A stretch of 11,989 bases of DNA from Polaribacter sp. (GTDB taxonomy: Bacteria > Bacteroidota > Bacteroidia > Flavobacteriales > Flavobacteriaceae), in the NCBI GenBank assembly GCA_029248845.1, contig JAQWIO010000073.1, positions 1 through 11,989 of the forward strand, given 5' to 3'. The notes below the pieces were generated by a model that ran no database searches, was not told where the DNA came from, and was given only the letters and a program-made list of their open reading frames with translations. Position 1 is the first letter of the stretch; each line of letters starts with the position of its first letter. Below are positions 1 to 6,933 of this stretch, in pieces. The position numbers were made by a program, and so were the translations under genes.

Positions 1-16
1 AACTAATCGTGTAATT

Positions 17-472
17 ATGAACACATTAAGTTACAAAACAGTATCAGCAAACAGCGCTACCGTAAACAAGGAGTGGGTTTTAGTTGATGCGGACGGGCAA
101 ACGTTGGGTCGTCTATCTTCTAAAGTAGCAAAGCTAATTAGGGGTAAATACAAACCAAACTATACTCCTCACGTAGATTGTGGAGACAACGTAGTTATTA
201 TCAACGCAGAAAAAATTGTTTTAACGGGTAACAAATGGAGAGATAAATCTTATATTCGTCACACAGGGTATCCAGGAGGACAAAGATCATTAACTGCAAC
301 AGAAATGTTTGAGAAAGATCCTACAAGATTAATCGAAAAAGCAGTAAAAGGAATGTTGCCTAAAAATATTTTAGGAGCAGCATTATTCAGAAACTTGTAT
401 GTATACGCAGGTGGAGAACACAAACAAGCAGGTCAAGAACCTAAAGCTATTAACCTTAACGATCTTAAATAA
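17..472 (+). CDS. rplM: 50S ribosomal protein L13 (uL13)
   Basis: This 151-residue protein is the large-subunit ribosomal protein L13, an early assembly protein that binds 23S rRNA. The core is unmistakable: EWVLVDADGQTLGRLSSKVA near residues 19-38, then the RGKYKPNYTPHVDCGDNVVIINA block, TGNKW, and HTGYPGGQ near residue 82, followed by the GMLPKNILG segment. The length is normal for Bacteroidota, which carry a short N-terminal extension (MNTLSYKTVSAN) before the core. The ATG is preceded by an AT-rich leader without a Shine-Dalgarno sequence. Only 16 bases lie upstream in the window, so its promoter is not visible. The stop codon overlaps the rpsI start as TAATG, so the two are almost certainly co-transcribed and translationally coupled. 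The identification is very secure. Confidence 0.98.
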   Translation: MNTLSYKTVSANSATVNKEWVLVDADGQTLGRLSSKVAKLIRGKYKPNYTPHVDCGDNVVIINAEKIVLTGNKWRDKSYIRHTGYPGGQRSLTATEMFEKDPTRLIEKAVKGMLPKNILGAALFRNLYVYAGGEHKQAGQEPKAINLNDLK

Positions 473-858
473 TGGATACAGTACACAAAATCGGTAGAAG
501 AAAAACAGCAGTTGCTCGTGTTTATCTTTCTGAAGGAAAAGGAGCTATTACCGTAAACAACAAAGATTATAAAAGTTACTTCACAACAGGAACTTTACAA
601 TATAAAGTACAACAACCTTTAATGTTAACAGAAAGCTTGACATCTTACGATATCAAAGTTAATGTATACGGAGGTGGTGTTACAGGACAGGCAGAAGCTA
701 TTCGTTTAGCAATCACAAGAGCATTGGTATTTATCAATCCAGATCATAGAGCTATCCTGAAACCAGAAGGTTTATTAACACGTGATCCAAGAATGGTTGA
801 ACGTAAAAAATTCGGACAGAAAAAAGCACGTAAAAAATTCCAATTCTCGAAACGTTAA
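472..858 (+). CDS. rpsI: 30S ribosomal protein S9 (uS9)
   Basis: The 128-residue product is small-subunit protein S9, whose basic C-terminal tail reaches the decoding centre and contacts P-site tRNA. Visible family features are the N-terminal IGRRKTAVARVYL motif, GKGAITVNN, the NVYGGGVTGQAEAIRLAITRAL block around residues 63-84, and the tail GQKKARKKFQFSKR ending in the conserved SKR. The length is standard. The ATG overlaps the rplM TAA by one base, giving strict translational coupling in the conserved L13-S9 pair. A spacer of 150 bases separates it from rpsB and contains stem-loops but no convincing terminator, so read-through into rpsB is likely. Confidence 0.98.
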   Translation: MDTVHKIGRRKTAVARVYLSEGKGAITVNNKDYKSYFTTGTLQYKVQQPLMLTESLTSYDIKVNVYGGGVTGQAEAIRLAITRALVFINPDHRAILKPEGLLTRDPRMVERKKFGQKKARKKFQFSKR

Positions 859-1008
859 TATATTACAGAATCATTACTGTATTATATCCTATCGAGAACT
901 GTTATTATTAAAAATTAATATTAAACAGTTTAGTATCTAAATATATAAGACTCATAACAGACTACTTATATATTGATTTCAAAAACAGAAAGTAAACACA
1001 TTTAAAAA
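859..1008 (+). promoter_or_regulatory. Structured rpsI-rpsB spacer, candidate S2 leader
   Basis: This spacer has two convincing stem-loops. The first (897-930) has an outer 7-bp stem AACTGTT/AACAGTT with further A-T pairing inside (907-911 with 915-919). The second (940-974) has a perfect 10-bp stem AATATATAAG/CTTATATATT around a 15-nt loop. A weaker 5-bp hairpin, TACAG/CTGTA, sits at 864-881. Neither main stem is followed by a T-tract, so they do not look like terminators. The last 34 bases before the rpsB ATG are A-rich and unstructured. rpsB autoregulation through its leader is known in gamma-proteobacteria; a similar role here is inference. No TAnnTTTG box was seen, so a promoter within the spacer is not supported. 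Confidence 0.45.
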
Positions 1009-1923
1009 ATGGCAACCGTAAATATTCAAGAATTATTAGATAGTGGTGTACACTTTGGTCACCTAACTAGAAAATGGAACCCAAATATGGCTCCATACAT
1101 TTATACAGAAAGAAATGGTGTACACATCATCGATTTGTATAAAACAGCAGCAAAAATAGAAGAAACTTCAGACGCTTTAAAAAAGATTGCAAACTCTGGA
1201 CGTAAAATTTTATTTGTTGCTACAAAAAAACAAGCAAAAGATATTGTTACAGAAAAAGCAAAATCAGTAAACATGCCTTTCATTACAGAGAGATGGCCAG
1301 GTGGTATGTTAACAAACTTTGTAACGATTAGAAAAGCTGTTAAAAAAATGGCTCATATTGATAGAATGAAGTTAGATGGATCTTTTGATGCGTTATCAAA
1401 AAGAGAGAAGCTACAAATCAATCGTCAGAGAGAAAAACTTGAAAAGAATTTAGGCTCTATTTCAGATATGACTCGTTTACCTGGAGCTTTATTTGTTGTA
1501 GATATTAAGAAAGAACATATTGCAGTTGCAGAAGCTCAAAAACTAAACATTCCAATTTTTGCAATGGTAGATACAAACTCTGATCCAAGATTAGTAGACT
1601 ATGTAATTCCAGCAAATGACGATGCTTCTAAATCTATAGACAAAGTATTATCTTTTGTTACTGATGCTATTGCTGAAGGATTATCAGATAGAAAGTCAGA
1701 AAAAGAAAAAGTAGCCAAAAAGGAAGAGGCAAAAGCACAAGAAGCTCCTAAAAAAGAGAAAGTTGCTAAAGAAGTAGAAACTCCAGAGGAAGTAGAAACC
1801 AAAGCTGAAACTCCAAAAAAAGTAAAAAAGGTAGCTAAAAAGAAAGAAACTAAAGCGAAGGCTTCTAAAAAAGAAGAAACTAAAGTAGAAGCTCCAGAGG
1901 CTTCTTCTGAAGAGACAAAATAA
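1009..1923 (+). CDS. rpsB: 30S ribosomal protein S2 (uS2) with long charged tail
   Basis: The first 225 or so of 304 residues are a normal S2, the late-assembling small-subunit protein near the mRNA exit side that also docks S1 in many bacteria. Diagnostic blocks are LLDSGVHFGHLTRKWNPNMAPYIY at the start, ILFVATKKQAKDIV, ERWPGGMLTNF near residue 94, LPGALFVVDIKKEHIAVAEA, and IFAMVDTNSDP. From about residue 226 to the end runs a 79-residue low-complexity tail of Lys, Glu, Ala, Thr and Val, with about 24 Lys and 19 Glu, built from loose repeats around KVAKK, ETKA and EAPKK. E. coli S2 has 241 residues, so this is a long version. Charged S2 tails occur in Flavobacteriia, but I cannot judge how common this length is. 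The next gene, tsf, follows after 24 bases, the classical rpsB-tsf pair. Confidence 0.97.
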   Translation: MATVNIQELLDSGVHFGHLTRKWNPNMAPYIYTERNGVHIIDLYKTAAKIEETSDALKKIANSGRKILFVATKKQAKDIVTEKAKSVNMPFITERWPGGMLTNFVTIRKAVKKMAHIDRMKLDGSFDALSKREKLQINRQREKLEKNLGSISDMTRLPGALFVVDIKKEHIAVAEAQKLNIPIFAMVDTNSDPRLVDYVIPANDDASKSIDKVLSFVTDAIAEGLSDRKSEKEKVAKKEEAKAQEAPKKEKVAKEVETPEEVETKAETPKKVKKVAKKKETKAKASKKEETKVEAPEASSEETK

Positions 1924-1947
1924 TTATAACTAAAAAATATACATAAC

Positions 1948-2919
1948 ATGGAAACAGTAAAGATAAGTGCTGCTGATGTTAAAAAGTTAAGAGAGGCTAC
2001 TGGAGCAGGAATGATGGACTGTAAAAAGGCATTGGTTGAAGCTGCTGGTGAATTCGATAAAGCAATTGATATTTTACGTAAAAAAGGTCAAAAAATTGCA
2101 GCTAAAAGAGCAGATAGAGCTTCTACAGAAGGAGTTGCAGTAACAAAAATTAATGCCGAAAAAACTGTTGGTGTAGCAATCGTTTTAGCTTGCGAAACCG
2201 ATTTTGTTGGTAAAAACGAATCTTTTGTTGCTTTGGGTAGTCAATTCGCTGATATCGCTTTAAACTTCACCAACAAAGAAGCTTTTTTAGCAGCAGATTT
2301 TGGAGGAATGACAGTCGCTAATAAATTAATTGAACAAACAGGCGTTATTGGAGAAAAACTAGAAATCACATCTTTTGAAAGAATCGAAGCTGCTTATGTT
2401 GGTGCTTACACTCATATTGGTAAAATTGCAGCTTTAGTTGGTTTATCTTCAGCTGTAGATAATGCTGAAGTTTTATCTAAAGATGTAGCGATGCAAGTTG
2501 CTTCCATGGGAGCAACTACTCTATCATACAAAGATTTTGACCCTACATTTGTTGCTGCTGAAACAGAAGCTAGAATTGCAGTAATCGAAAAGGATAATAT
2601 TGAATTAGAAAGGTTAGGGAAAACATTAAAAAATGTTCCTCAATACATTTCTATGTCTCAATTATCAGACGAAGTTTTAGCAAAAGCTGAAGAAGCTGCA
2701 AAAGCTGAATTGGCTGCTGAAGGAAAACCAGAAAAAATTTGGGATCGAATTTTACCAGGAAAAATGGAAAGATTCATTTCTGACAATACAACTTTAGATA
2801 TGGAACAGTGTCTTTTAGACCAATCTTTTATTAAAGATGAAAAGAAAAATGTTGCGCAATATGTTAAAACATATGGTGATGTTGAAGTTACCTCTTTTAA
2901 AAGAGTAACTTTAGGATAG
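1948..2919 (+). CDS. tsf: Translation elongation factor Ts
   Basis: EF-Ts is the guanine-nucleotide exchange factor that recycles EF-Tu from GDP to the GTP-ready state in the cytosol. The N-terminal UBA-like domain is clear (DVKKLREATGAGMMDCKKALVEA, residues 10-32), followed by the IDILRKKGQKIAAKRADRASTEG linker and the EF-Tu-contacting TDFVGKN at residues 84-90. It ends with the Bacteroidota-style C-terminus LDQSFIKDEKKNVAQYV followed by EVTSFKRVTLG. At 323 residues it is longer than E. coli EF-Ts (283) but usual for this phylum. The ATG has an A-rich leader without Shine-Dalgarno. It is the last gene of the ribosomal cluster and is followed by a strong terminator 46 bases after the stop. 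Confidence 0.98.
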   Translation: METVKISAADVKKLREATGAGMMDCKKALVEAAGEFDKAIDILRKKGQKIAAKRADRASTEGVAVTKINAEKTVGVAIVLACETDFVGKNESFVALGSQFADIALNFTNKEAFLAADFGGMTVANKLIEQTGVIGEKLEITSFERIEAAYVGAYTHIGKIAALVGLSSAVDNAEVLSKDVAMQVASMGATTLSYKDFDPTFVAAETEARIAVIEKDNIELERLGKTLKNVPQYISMSQLSDEVLAKAEEAAKAELAAEGKPEKIWDRILPGKMERFISDNTTLDMEQCLLDQSFIKDEKKNVAQYVKTYGDVEVTSFKRVTLG

Positions 2920-2965
2920 GTTTCTAATGTGACGTCTTGAAATAACGTTACAGAATTAATAAACT

Positions 2966-3004
2966 AAAGGCAGTGATAAAAAATCACTGCCTTTTTTCTT
3001 TTTG
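2966..3004 (+). terminator. Strong intrinsic terminator after tsf
   Basis: A perfect 12-bp stem, AAAGGCAGTGAT (2966-2977) with ATCACTGCCTTT (2983-2994), closes on an AAAAA loop and runs into TTTCTTTTTG. The stem has a solid GC core, and with the A-tract on the other side it may also work on the minus strand. It ends the rplM-rpsI-rpsB-tsf unit. Confidence 0.93.
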
Positions 3005-3031
3005 TAAGATTTTCTTTTGATTGTGCATTTG
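3001..3031 (+). promoter_or_regulatory. Possible weak promoter after the tsf terminator
   Basis: TTTG at 3001-3004 and TGCATTTG at 3024-3031 lie 19 bases apart. This resembles the Bacteroidota pair TTTG / TAnnTTTG with one mismatch in the -7 box (G for A at its second base). A start would fall near 3037. The upstream TTTG overlaps the T-tract of the tsf terminator, and the region is so T-rich that a chance match is quite possible. Confidence 0.25.
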
Positions 3032-3106
3032 ATTAGGAGTAAGTATATATCCGATGGCGCAGATATGCCACAACAGTGTTAGCAGATAGACTCATAATTT
3101 TCGAAT
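3032..3106 (+). other. Non-coding spacer with a GC-richer patch and an 11-codon frame
   Basis: Between the tsf terminator and the next terminator-like hairpin there is no recognisable gene. The patch at 3054-3089 is close to half G+C, clearly above its surroundings. It can be read as a tiny frame, ATG at 3054 to TAG at 3087-3089, encoding MAQICHNSVSR. It also holds a short inverted repeat TGGC (3055-3058) / GCCA (3067-3070). It might be a leader peptide, part of a small RNA, or a relic of a dispersed repeat. Nothing in the sequence decides between these. Confidence 0.25.
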
Positions 3107-3135
3107 AAAAAACCTCGCAAATTTGGTTTTTTTTT
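3107..3135 (+). terminator. Weak terminator- or attenuator-like hairpin upstream of pyrH
   Basis: AAAAAACC (3107-3114) pairs with GGTTTTTT (3125-3132) across a 10-nt loop, and the T-run continues to 3135. Only two G-C pairs support the stem, so it would be a weak terminator on its own. It lies 62 bases before the pyrH start and upstream of the likely pyrH -7 box. It could therefore end a short transcript from the spacer or damp read-through from tsf. Confidence 0.35.
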
Positions 3136-3169
3136 ATTTATCAGAAAAAGGAAACTCAAAAAAATTGCT

Positions 3170-3177
3170 TAATTTTG
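3170..3177 (+). promoter_or_regulatory. Probable pyrH promoter -7 box
   Basis: TAATTTTG is an exact match to the Bacteroidota -7 consensus TAnnTTTG. It lies 20 bases before the pyrH ATG, giving a predicted 5' leader of only about 10-15 bases. No good -33 TTG is present at the expected distance; the nearest TTTG (3122-3125) is too far upstream. The call rests on the -7 box and position alone. Confidence 0.55.
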
Positions 3178-3191
3178 CTTGCATAAGCAAA
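3174..3191. repeat. 7-bp palindrome over the pyrH promoter and start region
   Basis: TTTGCTT (3174-3180) and AAGCAAA (3185-3191) form a perfect inverted repeat around GCAT. The left arm shares four bases with the -7 box, and the right arm ends 6 bases before the pyrH ATG. It could be an operator or, if transcribed in full, a small hairpin near the 5' end of the mRNA. A chance palindrome cannot be excluded. Confidence 0.4.
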
Positions 3192-3197
3192 CAAAGT

Positions 3198-3908
3198 ATG
3201 AAATACAATAGAATCCTTTTAAAATTAAGTGGAGAGGCATTAATGGGAGATAGACTCTATGGTATAGACCCTAAACGTCTTTCTGAATACGCAAAAGAAA
3301 TAAAAGAAGTTGTTGCTAAAGGAATAGAAATTGCTATTGTTATTGGTGGAGGAAATATCTTTAGAGGTGTTGCTGGTGCTGCAAATGGTATGGATCGAGT
3401 TCAAGGAGATCATATGGGCATGTTAGCAACATGTATCAACGGATTAGCACTGCAAAGTGCTCTTGAAGATGAAGGAGTTAATACACGTTTGCAAACAGCT
3501 CTCGAAATTAAAGAAATTGCAGAACCATACATAAAAAGAAAGGCTATTCGTCATTTAGAAAAAGGGCGGGTTGTTATTTTTGGAGCAGGTACAGGAAACC
3601 CATATTTCACTACGGATACAGCAGCAGTTCTTCGTGCTATTGAAGTAAATGCTGATGCAATTTTAAAAGGGACTCGTGTCGATGGAATTTACAATGTTGA
3701 TCCAGAAAAAAATAAAAATGCTGTAAAATATGAAACGATAACCTTTAAAAATGTTATTGAAAAAGGGTTAAAAGTTATGGACATGACTGCATTTACACTA
3801 AGCGAAGAAAATAACTTACCAATCATCGTTTTTGACATGAATACAAATGGAAATTTAATAAAATTAATTTCTGGCGAAAAAATTGGAACGATTGTTAATA
3901 ATCAATAA
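3198..3908 (+). CDS. pyrH: Uridylate kinase (UMP kinase)
   Basis: PyrH phosphorylates UMP to UDP with ATP in de novo pyrimidine synthesis; it is a cytosolic hexamer of the amino-acid-kinase fold. From the ATG at 3198 the protein has 236 residues, the family norm. K9-L-SGEAL is the phosphate-binding strand, GGGNIFRG (50-57) binds phosphate groups, DHMGMLATCIN lies in the UMP-binding region, GAGTGNPYFTTDTAA (129-143) contacts UMP, and RVDGIYNVDP lies near 161-169. The frame is open 25 codons further upstream to a TTG, but the residues added are unlike the family and precede the -7 box, so I prefer MKYNRILLKLSGEAL. frr follows after 27 bases, a very widely conserved pairing (often rpsB-tsf-pyrH-frr). 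Here a terminator splits the cluster between tsf and pyrH. Confidence 0.97.
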   Translation: MKYNRILLKLSGEALMGDRLYGIDPKRLSEYAKEIKEVVAKGIEIAIVIGGGNIFRGVAGAANGMDRVQGDHMGMLATCINGLALQSALEDEGVNTRLQTALEIKEIAEPYIKRKAIRHLEKGRVVIFGAGTGNPYFTTDTAAVLRAIEVNADAILKGTRVDGIYNVDPEKNKNAVKYETITFKNVIEKGLKVMDMTAFTLSEENNLPIIVFDMNTNGNLIKLISGEKIGTIVNNQ

Positions 3909-3935
3909 TCATAATCTTTTTAAAAATCACCAAAG

Positions 3936-4490
3936 ATGAACGAAGAAATTGAATTTATTTTAGATACAGCAAAAGAAGCGATGCATAATGCAATTGAACA
4001 TTTAATAAAAGAATTGCGATCTATTAGAGCCGGAAAAGCAACTCCTTCCATGCTAGCGAATGTAATGGTAGATTATTATGGATCACAAACTCCATTAAGT
4101 CAAGTCGCTAATGTTAATACCCCAGATGCTCGAACAATAAGTATACAACCTTGGGAAAAGAATATGCTTCAAGAAATTGAAAAAGCAATTCAATTAGCAA
4201 ATTTAGGTTTCAACCCAATGAATAATGGAGAGGTAATCATGATCAATGTTCCGCCGCTAACAGAAGAAAGAAGAATTGATCTGGCAAAACAATCAAAAGC
4301 AGAAGCAGAACATGCTAAAGTTGGGATAAGAAATGCTCGTAAAGACGCGAACAATGATATTAAAAAAATAGCTGTTTCTGACGATATGAAAAAAAATGCT
4401 GAAGATGATGTGCAAAAATTAACAGATGCATTTGTAAAAGACATTGACGAAAAGGCTTCTCTAAAAGAGAAAGAAATAATGAAAGTTTAA
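3936..4490 (+). CDS. frr: Ribosome recycling factor
   Basis: RRF works with EF-G to split post-termination ribosomes from mRNA. The protein has 184 residues, almost exactly the usual 185. Visible blocks are ELRSIRAGKATPSML (26-40), the VDYYGSQTPLSQVANVNTPDARTISIQPW segment of the beta-rich domain, the NLGFNPMNNGEVIMINVPPLTEERR stretch, and the helical AEHAKVGIRNARKDANNDIKK region rejoining the three-helix bundle. It follows pyrH by 27 bases with no promoter-like box in between, so it is co-transcribed with pyrH. A T-tracted hairpin follows the stop. Confidence 0.98.
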   Translation: MNEEIEFILDTAKEAMHNAIEHLIKELRSIRAGKATPSMLANVMVDYYGSQTPLSQVANVNTPDARTISIQPWEKNMLQEIEKAIQLANLGFNPMNNGEVIMINVPPLTEERRIDLAKQSKAEAEHAKVGIRNARKDANNDIKKIAVSDDMKKNAEDDVQKLTDAFVKDIDEKASLKEKEIMKV

Positions 4491-4504
4491 AGCCAACTTC
4501 GAAC

Positions 4505-4535
4505 AAAAAAATAGTGTCTCCAAACACTTTTTTTT
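4505..4535 (+). terminator. Intrinsic terminator after frr
   Basis: AGTGT (4513-4517) pairs with ACACT (4524-4528) around a CTCCAA loop. Beyond one T-T mismatch the stem continues as an A-run (4506-4511) against a T-run (4530-4535), so the hairpin is followed by an uninterrupted stretch of Ts. It closes the pyrH-frr unit and separates it from the exporter gene. Confidence 0.82.
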
Positions 4536-4563
4536 ATAAGCACTTCAAATAATTTAATATAAA

Positions 4564-6933
4564 ATGAATTTCTGGACAAAAGTTGCAGGCCTCATCTTGA
4601 GAAATCGTTATTTGGTTTTATTGGGAATTGCAATCATTACTGGGCTATTAGCATCACAAATGAAGTATATGAGATTTTCATATACTGAAGCAAACCTGTT
4701 ACCAGAAGATCATACAGTTAATCTAGAATACAATCGATTTTTAGATATTTTTGGAGAGGAAGGAAATTTGATTATTTTAGGAGTAAAAGACACAACTGTT
4801 TTTACTCCTAAAAAATTTAATGCTTGGAATAATTTAGTGCATAAGTTTACTACATTAGATGAAATAGATTTTACCCTTTCTATAGCAGATATTCAAGAAT
4901 TAAAAAAAGATATCAAAAAAAGAAAATTTATTTTAAAACCGCTCTACGAAAAAGAACCAACAACAACAAAAGAGGTTTCTGAAATTAAAAAACAACTTTT
5001 TGAAAAACTCCCTTTTTACGATAATTTATTATTTAATAAAGAAACAGGAACGCTTCAAACTGCAATTTATATTAAGAAAGAAATCATCAATACTCCAAAA
5101 CGAAGAGAATTCGTTTTTAACACTCTGATACCAACTATAAAGGAATTTGAGCAAAAAAATAAGATCGATGTTCGAGTTTCTGGAATGCCATACATTAGAA
5201 CTCTTAATGCGCAAAATATACAAAATGAAATTGCTCTTTTTGTTGGAGGTGCCTTAGGAATTACCGCGATTATTTTCTTCTTTTTCTTTCGATCTTTTAG
5301 AGCTACTTTTATTACACTATTGGTAGTAATGATTGGAGTTACCTGGGCTTTCGGATTTATTGGATTGTTTAGATATGAAATCACTGTTTTGTCTGCTTTA
5401 ATACCTCCTTTAATTATTGTAATTGGAGTACCAAATGCTGTTTTCCTTATCAATAAATACCAACAAGAAATAAAGAAACACGGTCAACAAGCAAAAGCAC
5501 TACAACGTGTAATTTCTAAAATAGGAAATTCTACTTTAATGACTAATATTACAACGGCATCTGGTTTTGCAACCTTTGTTTTTGTTAAAAGCAGCTTGCT
5601 AAGAGAGTTTGGAATATTAGCTTCAGTAAATATTATTAGCATTTTTATTTTAGCGTTACTAATCATTCCTATCTTATATAGTTTTATGTCGATTCCTAAG
5701 AAAAAGCACTTAAATCATCTTGAAAAAAGGTGGATTGAAAACGTGGTTGATTGGATGGAAAAAATGGTTCGGAACCACAGAATCACTATTTATTTTACAA
5801 CTGTAATTGTAATAATAGCTGGAATTATTGGTGTTTATAAAATTAAAGTATCAGGAAGTTTGATTGAAGATATGCCAAAAAGCTTAGAATTTTATCAAGA
5901 TATTAAATTCTTTGAAAATGAATTTGGTGGCATTATGCCCTTAGAAATTTTAGTTGATACAAAAAAGGAAAAAGGCGTCATGAAACTATCCACTTTAAAA
6001 AAGATGGAAAAATTAAATGAAGCTATTGAGTCATTCCCTGAATTATCCAAACCAATTTCTATAACCAACTTAGTAAAATACTCAAAACAAGCATATTATA
6101 AGGGGAACCCCAAATACTATCAGTTGCCAACAAAACAAGAACAAAGTTATATTTTTTCATATACGAAAAACTCGAATAGTGATGCCGGCATGCTTAAAAA
6201 CTTTGTAGACTCTACTGGACGGTATGCTAGAATAACGACCTTTATGAAAGACATTGGTACAGAAAAAATGGAGGTGATTCAAAAGCGACTTAAAGCAGTT
6301 ATAGCAAAAGAATTCCCTTCAGAAAAATACGATGTTTCTTTAACGGGAAAAGCACTAGTCTTTATAAAAGGAACTAATTATTTAATTAAAAATTTAGTCT
6401 TTTCTTTATCTTTGGCTATTTTATTGATTGCCATTTTTATGGCATGGATGTTTCGATCACCACAAATGATTTTCATTTCTTTAATCCCTAATATTTTACC
6501 CTTATTAATTACTGCAGGATTAATGGGGTTCTTTGAAATACCTATAAAACCATCTACAATATTGGTTTTTAGTATTGCTTTTGGTATTTCTGTTGACGAT
6601 ACTATCCACTTTTTGGCAAAATACCGTCAAGAATTAATTGCAAATAAATGGCGTATAAAAACATCTGTTTACGCTGCACTTCGTGAAACTGGAGTCAGTA
6701 TGTTTTATACTTCCATTGTTTTATTTTTTGGTTTTTTAACATTTACCCTTTCTAGCTTTGGTGGTACAATTGCCCTAGGTGGTTTGGTTTCAATAACCTT
6801 ACTATTAGCAATGGTATCGAACCTATTACTGCTACCTTCTTTACTATTAACCTTTGAAAAGAAGATCGCAAACAAGAAAGTATTTAAAAAACCTGCAATG
6901 AGAATTATTCCACCAGAAGAGAAAAAAAATTAG
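4564..6933 (+). CDS. RND/MMPL-family membrane exporter (Patched-like)
   Basis: This 789-residue inner-membrane protein has the RND layout in duplicate. One helix (about 12-31) precedes a large periplasmic domain (32-222), then five helices (224-373). A seventh helix (406-427) precedes a second periplasmic domain (428-610), then five more helices (611-762) and a basic tail. That is 12 membrane segments, typical of the hydrophobe/amphiphile-efflux-3 and MMPL branch that moves lipids or hydrophobic compounds by proton exchange. The second half carries GISVDDTIHFLAKYRQE with D678-D679 in TM10, the expected proton-relay motif. The matching place in TM4 reads GVPNAVFLINKYQQE, with P290-N291 and no acidic pair. 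The start follows the frr terminator by 28 bases; no clear promoter box was seen. The substrate is unknown, and there is no adjacent periplasmic adaptor or outer-membrane channel gene. Confidence 0.9.
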   Translation: MNFWTKVAGLILRNRYLVLLGIAIITGLLASQMKYMRFSYTEANLLPEDHTVNLEYNRFLDIFGEEGNLIILGVKDTTVFTPKKFNAWNNLVHKFTTLDEIDFTLSIADIQELKKDIKKRKFILKPLYEKEPTTTKEVSEIKKQLFEKLPFYDNLLFNKETGTLQTAIYIKKEIINTPKRREFVFNTLIPTIKEFEQKNKIDVRVSGMPYIRTLNAQNIQNEIALFVGGALGITAIIFFFFFRSFRATFITLLVVMIGVTWAFGFIGLFRYEITVLSALIPPLIIVIGVPNAVFLINKYQQEIKKHGQQAKALQRVISKIGNSTLMTNITTASGFATFVFVKSSLLREFGILASVNIISIFILALLIIPILYSFMSIPKKKHLNHLEKRWIENVVDWMEKMVRNHRITIYFTTVIVIIAGIIGVYKIKVSGSLIEDMPKSLEFYQDIKFFENEFGGIMPLEILVDTKKEKGVMKLSTLKKMEKLNEAIESFPELSKPISITNLVKYSKQAYYKGNPKYYQLPTKQEQSYIFSYTKNSNSDAGMLKNFVDSTGRYARITTFMKDIGTEKMEVIQKRLKAVIAKEFPSEKYDVSLTGKALVFIKGTNYLIKNLVFSLSLAILLIAIFMAWMFRSPQMIFISLIPNILPLLITAGLMGFFEIPIKPSTILVFSIAFGISVDDTIHFLAKYRQELIANKWRIKTSVYAALRETGVSMFYTSIVLFFGFLTFTLSSFGGTIALGGLVSITLLLAMVSNLLLLPSLLLTFEKKIANKKVFKKPAMRIIPPEEKKN

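Noticed and set aside
1599..1949. 116-codon open frame antisense to the rpsB tail
   Set aside because: It mirrors the repetitive Lys/Glu codons of rpsB, giving Ser/Phe/Ala-rich nonsense with no family resemblance and no start signal.
3055..3070. Sigma-54 promoter resemblance, TGGC then TGC
   Set aside because: The GG-to-GC spacing is 11 bases instead of the strict 12, and the -12 half reads ATGC rather than TTGC. There is also no activator gene nearby.
3066..3086. Integron attC-like bases (ACAAC and GTTAGC)
   Set aside because: The two half-sites are only a few bases apart, the core does not fit GTTRRRY, and there is no integrase or cassette context.
3123..3197. Longer pyrH starting at TTG 3123
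   Set aside because: The 25 extra residues are unlike any UMP kinase N-terminus, and the -7 box TAATTTTG lies inside this stretch. The ATG at 3198 gives the standard family start.
4536..4563. Promoter box for the exporter gene (TAATTTAA-like)
   Set aside because: Only six of eight positions could be matched, there is no TTG at the right distance, and the sequence is nearly all A and T, so a chance match is likely.
5067..5453. 128-codon open frame antisense to the exporter gene
   Set aside because: It lies wholly inside a well-supported gene and its product is a low-complexity Lys/Ile reflection of that gene's hydrophobic codons. Shorter antisense frames at 1101-1283, 4190-4444, 5029-5223, 5484-5666 and 9831-10043 were dropped for the same reason.
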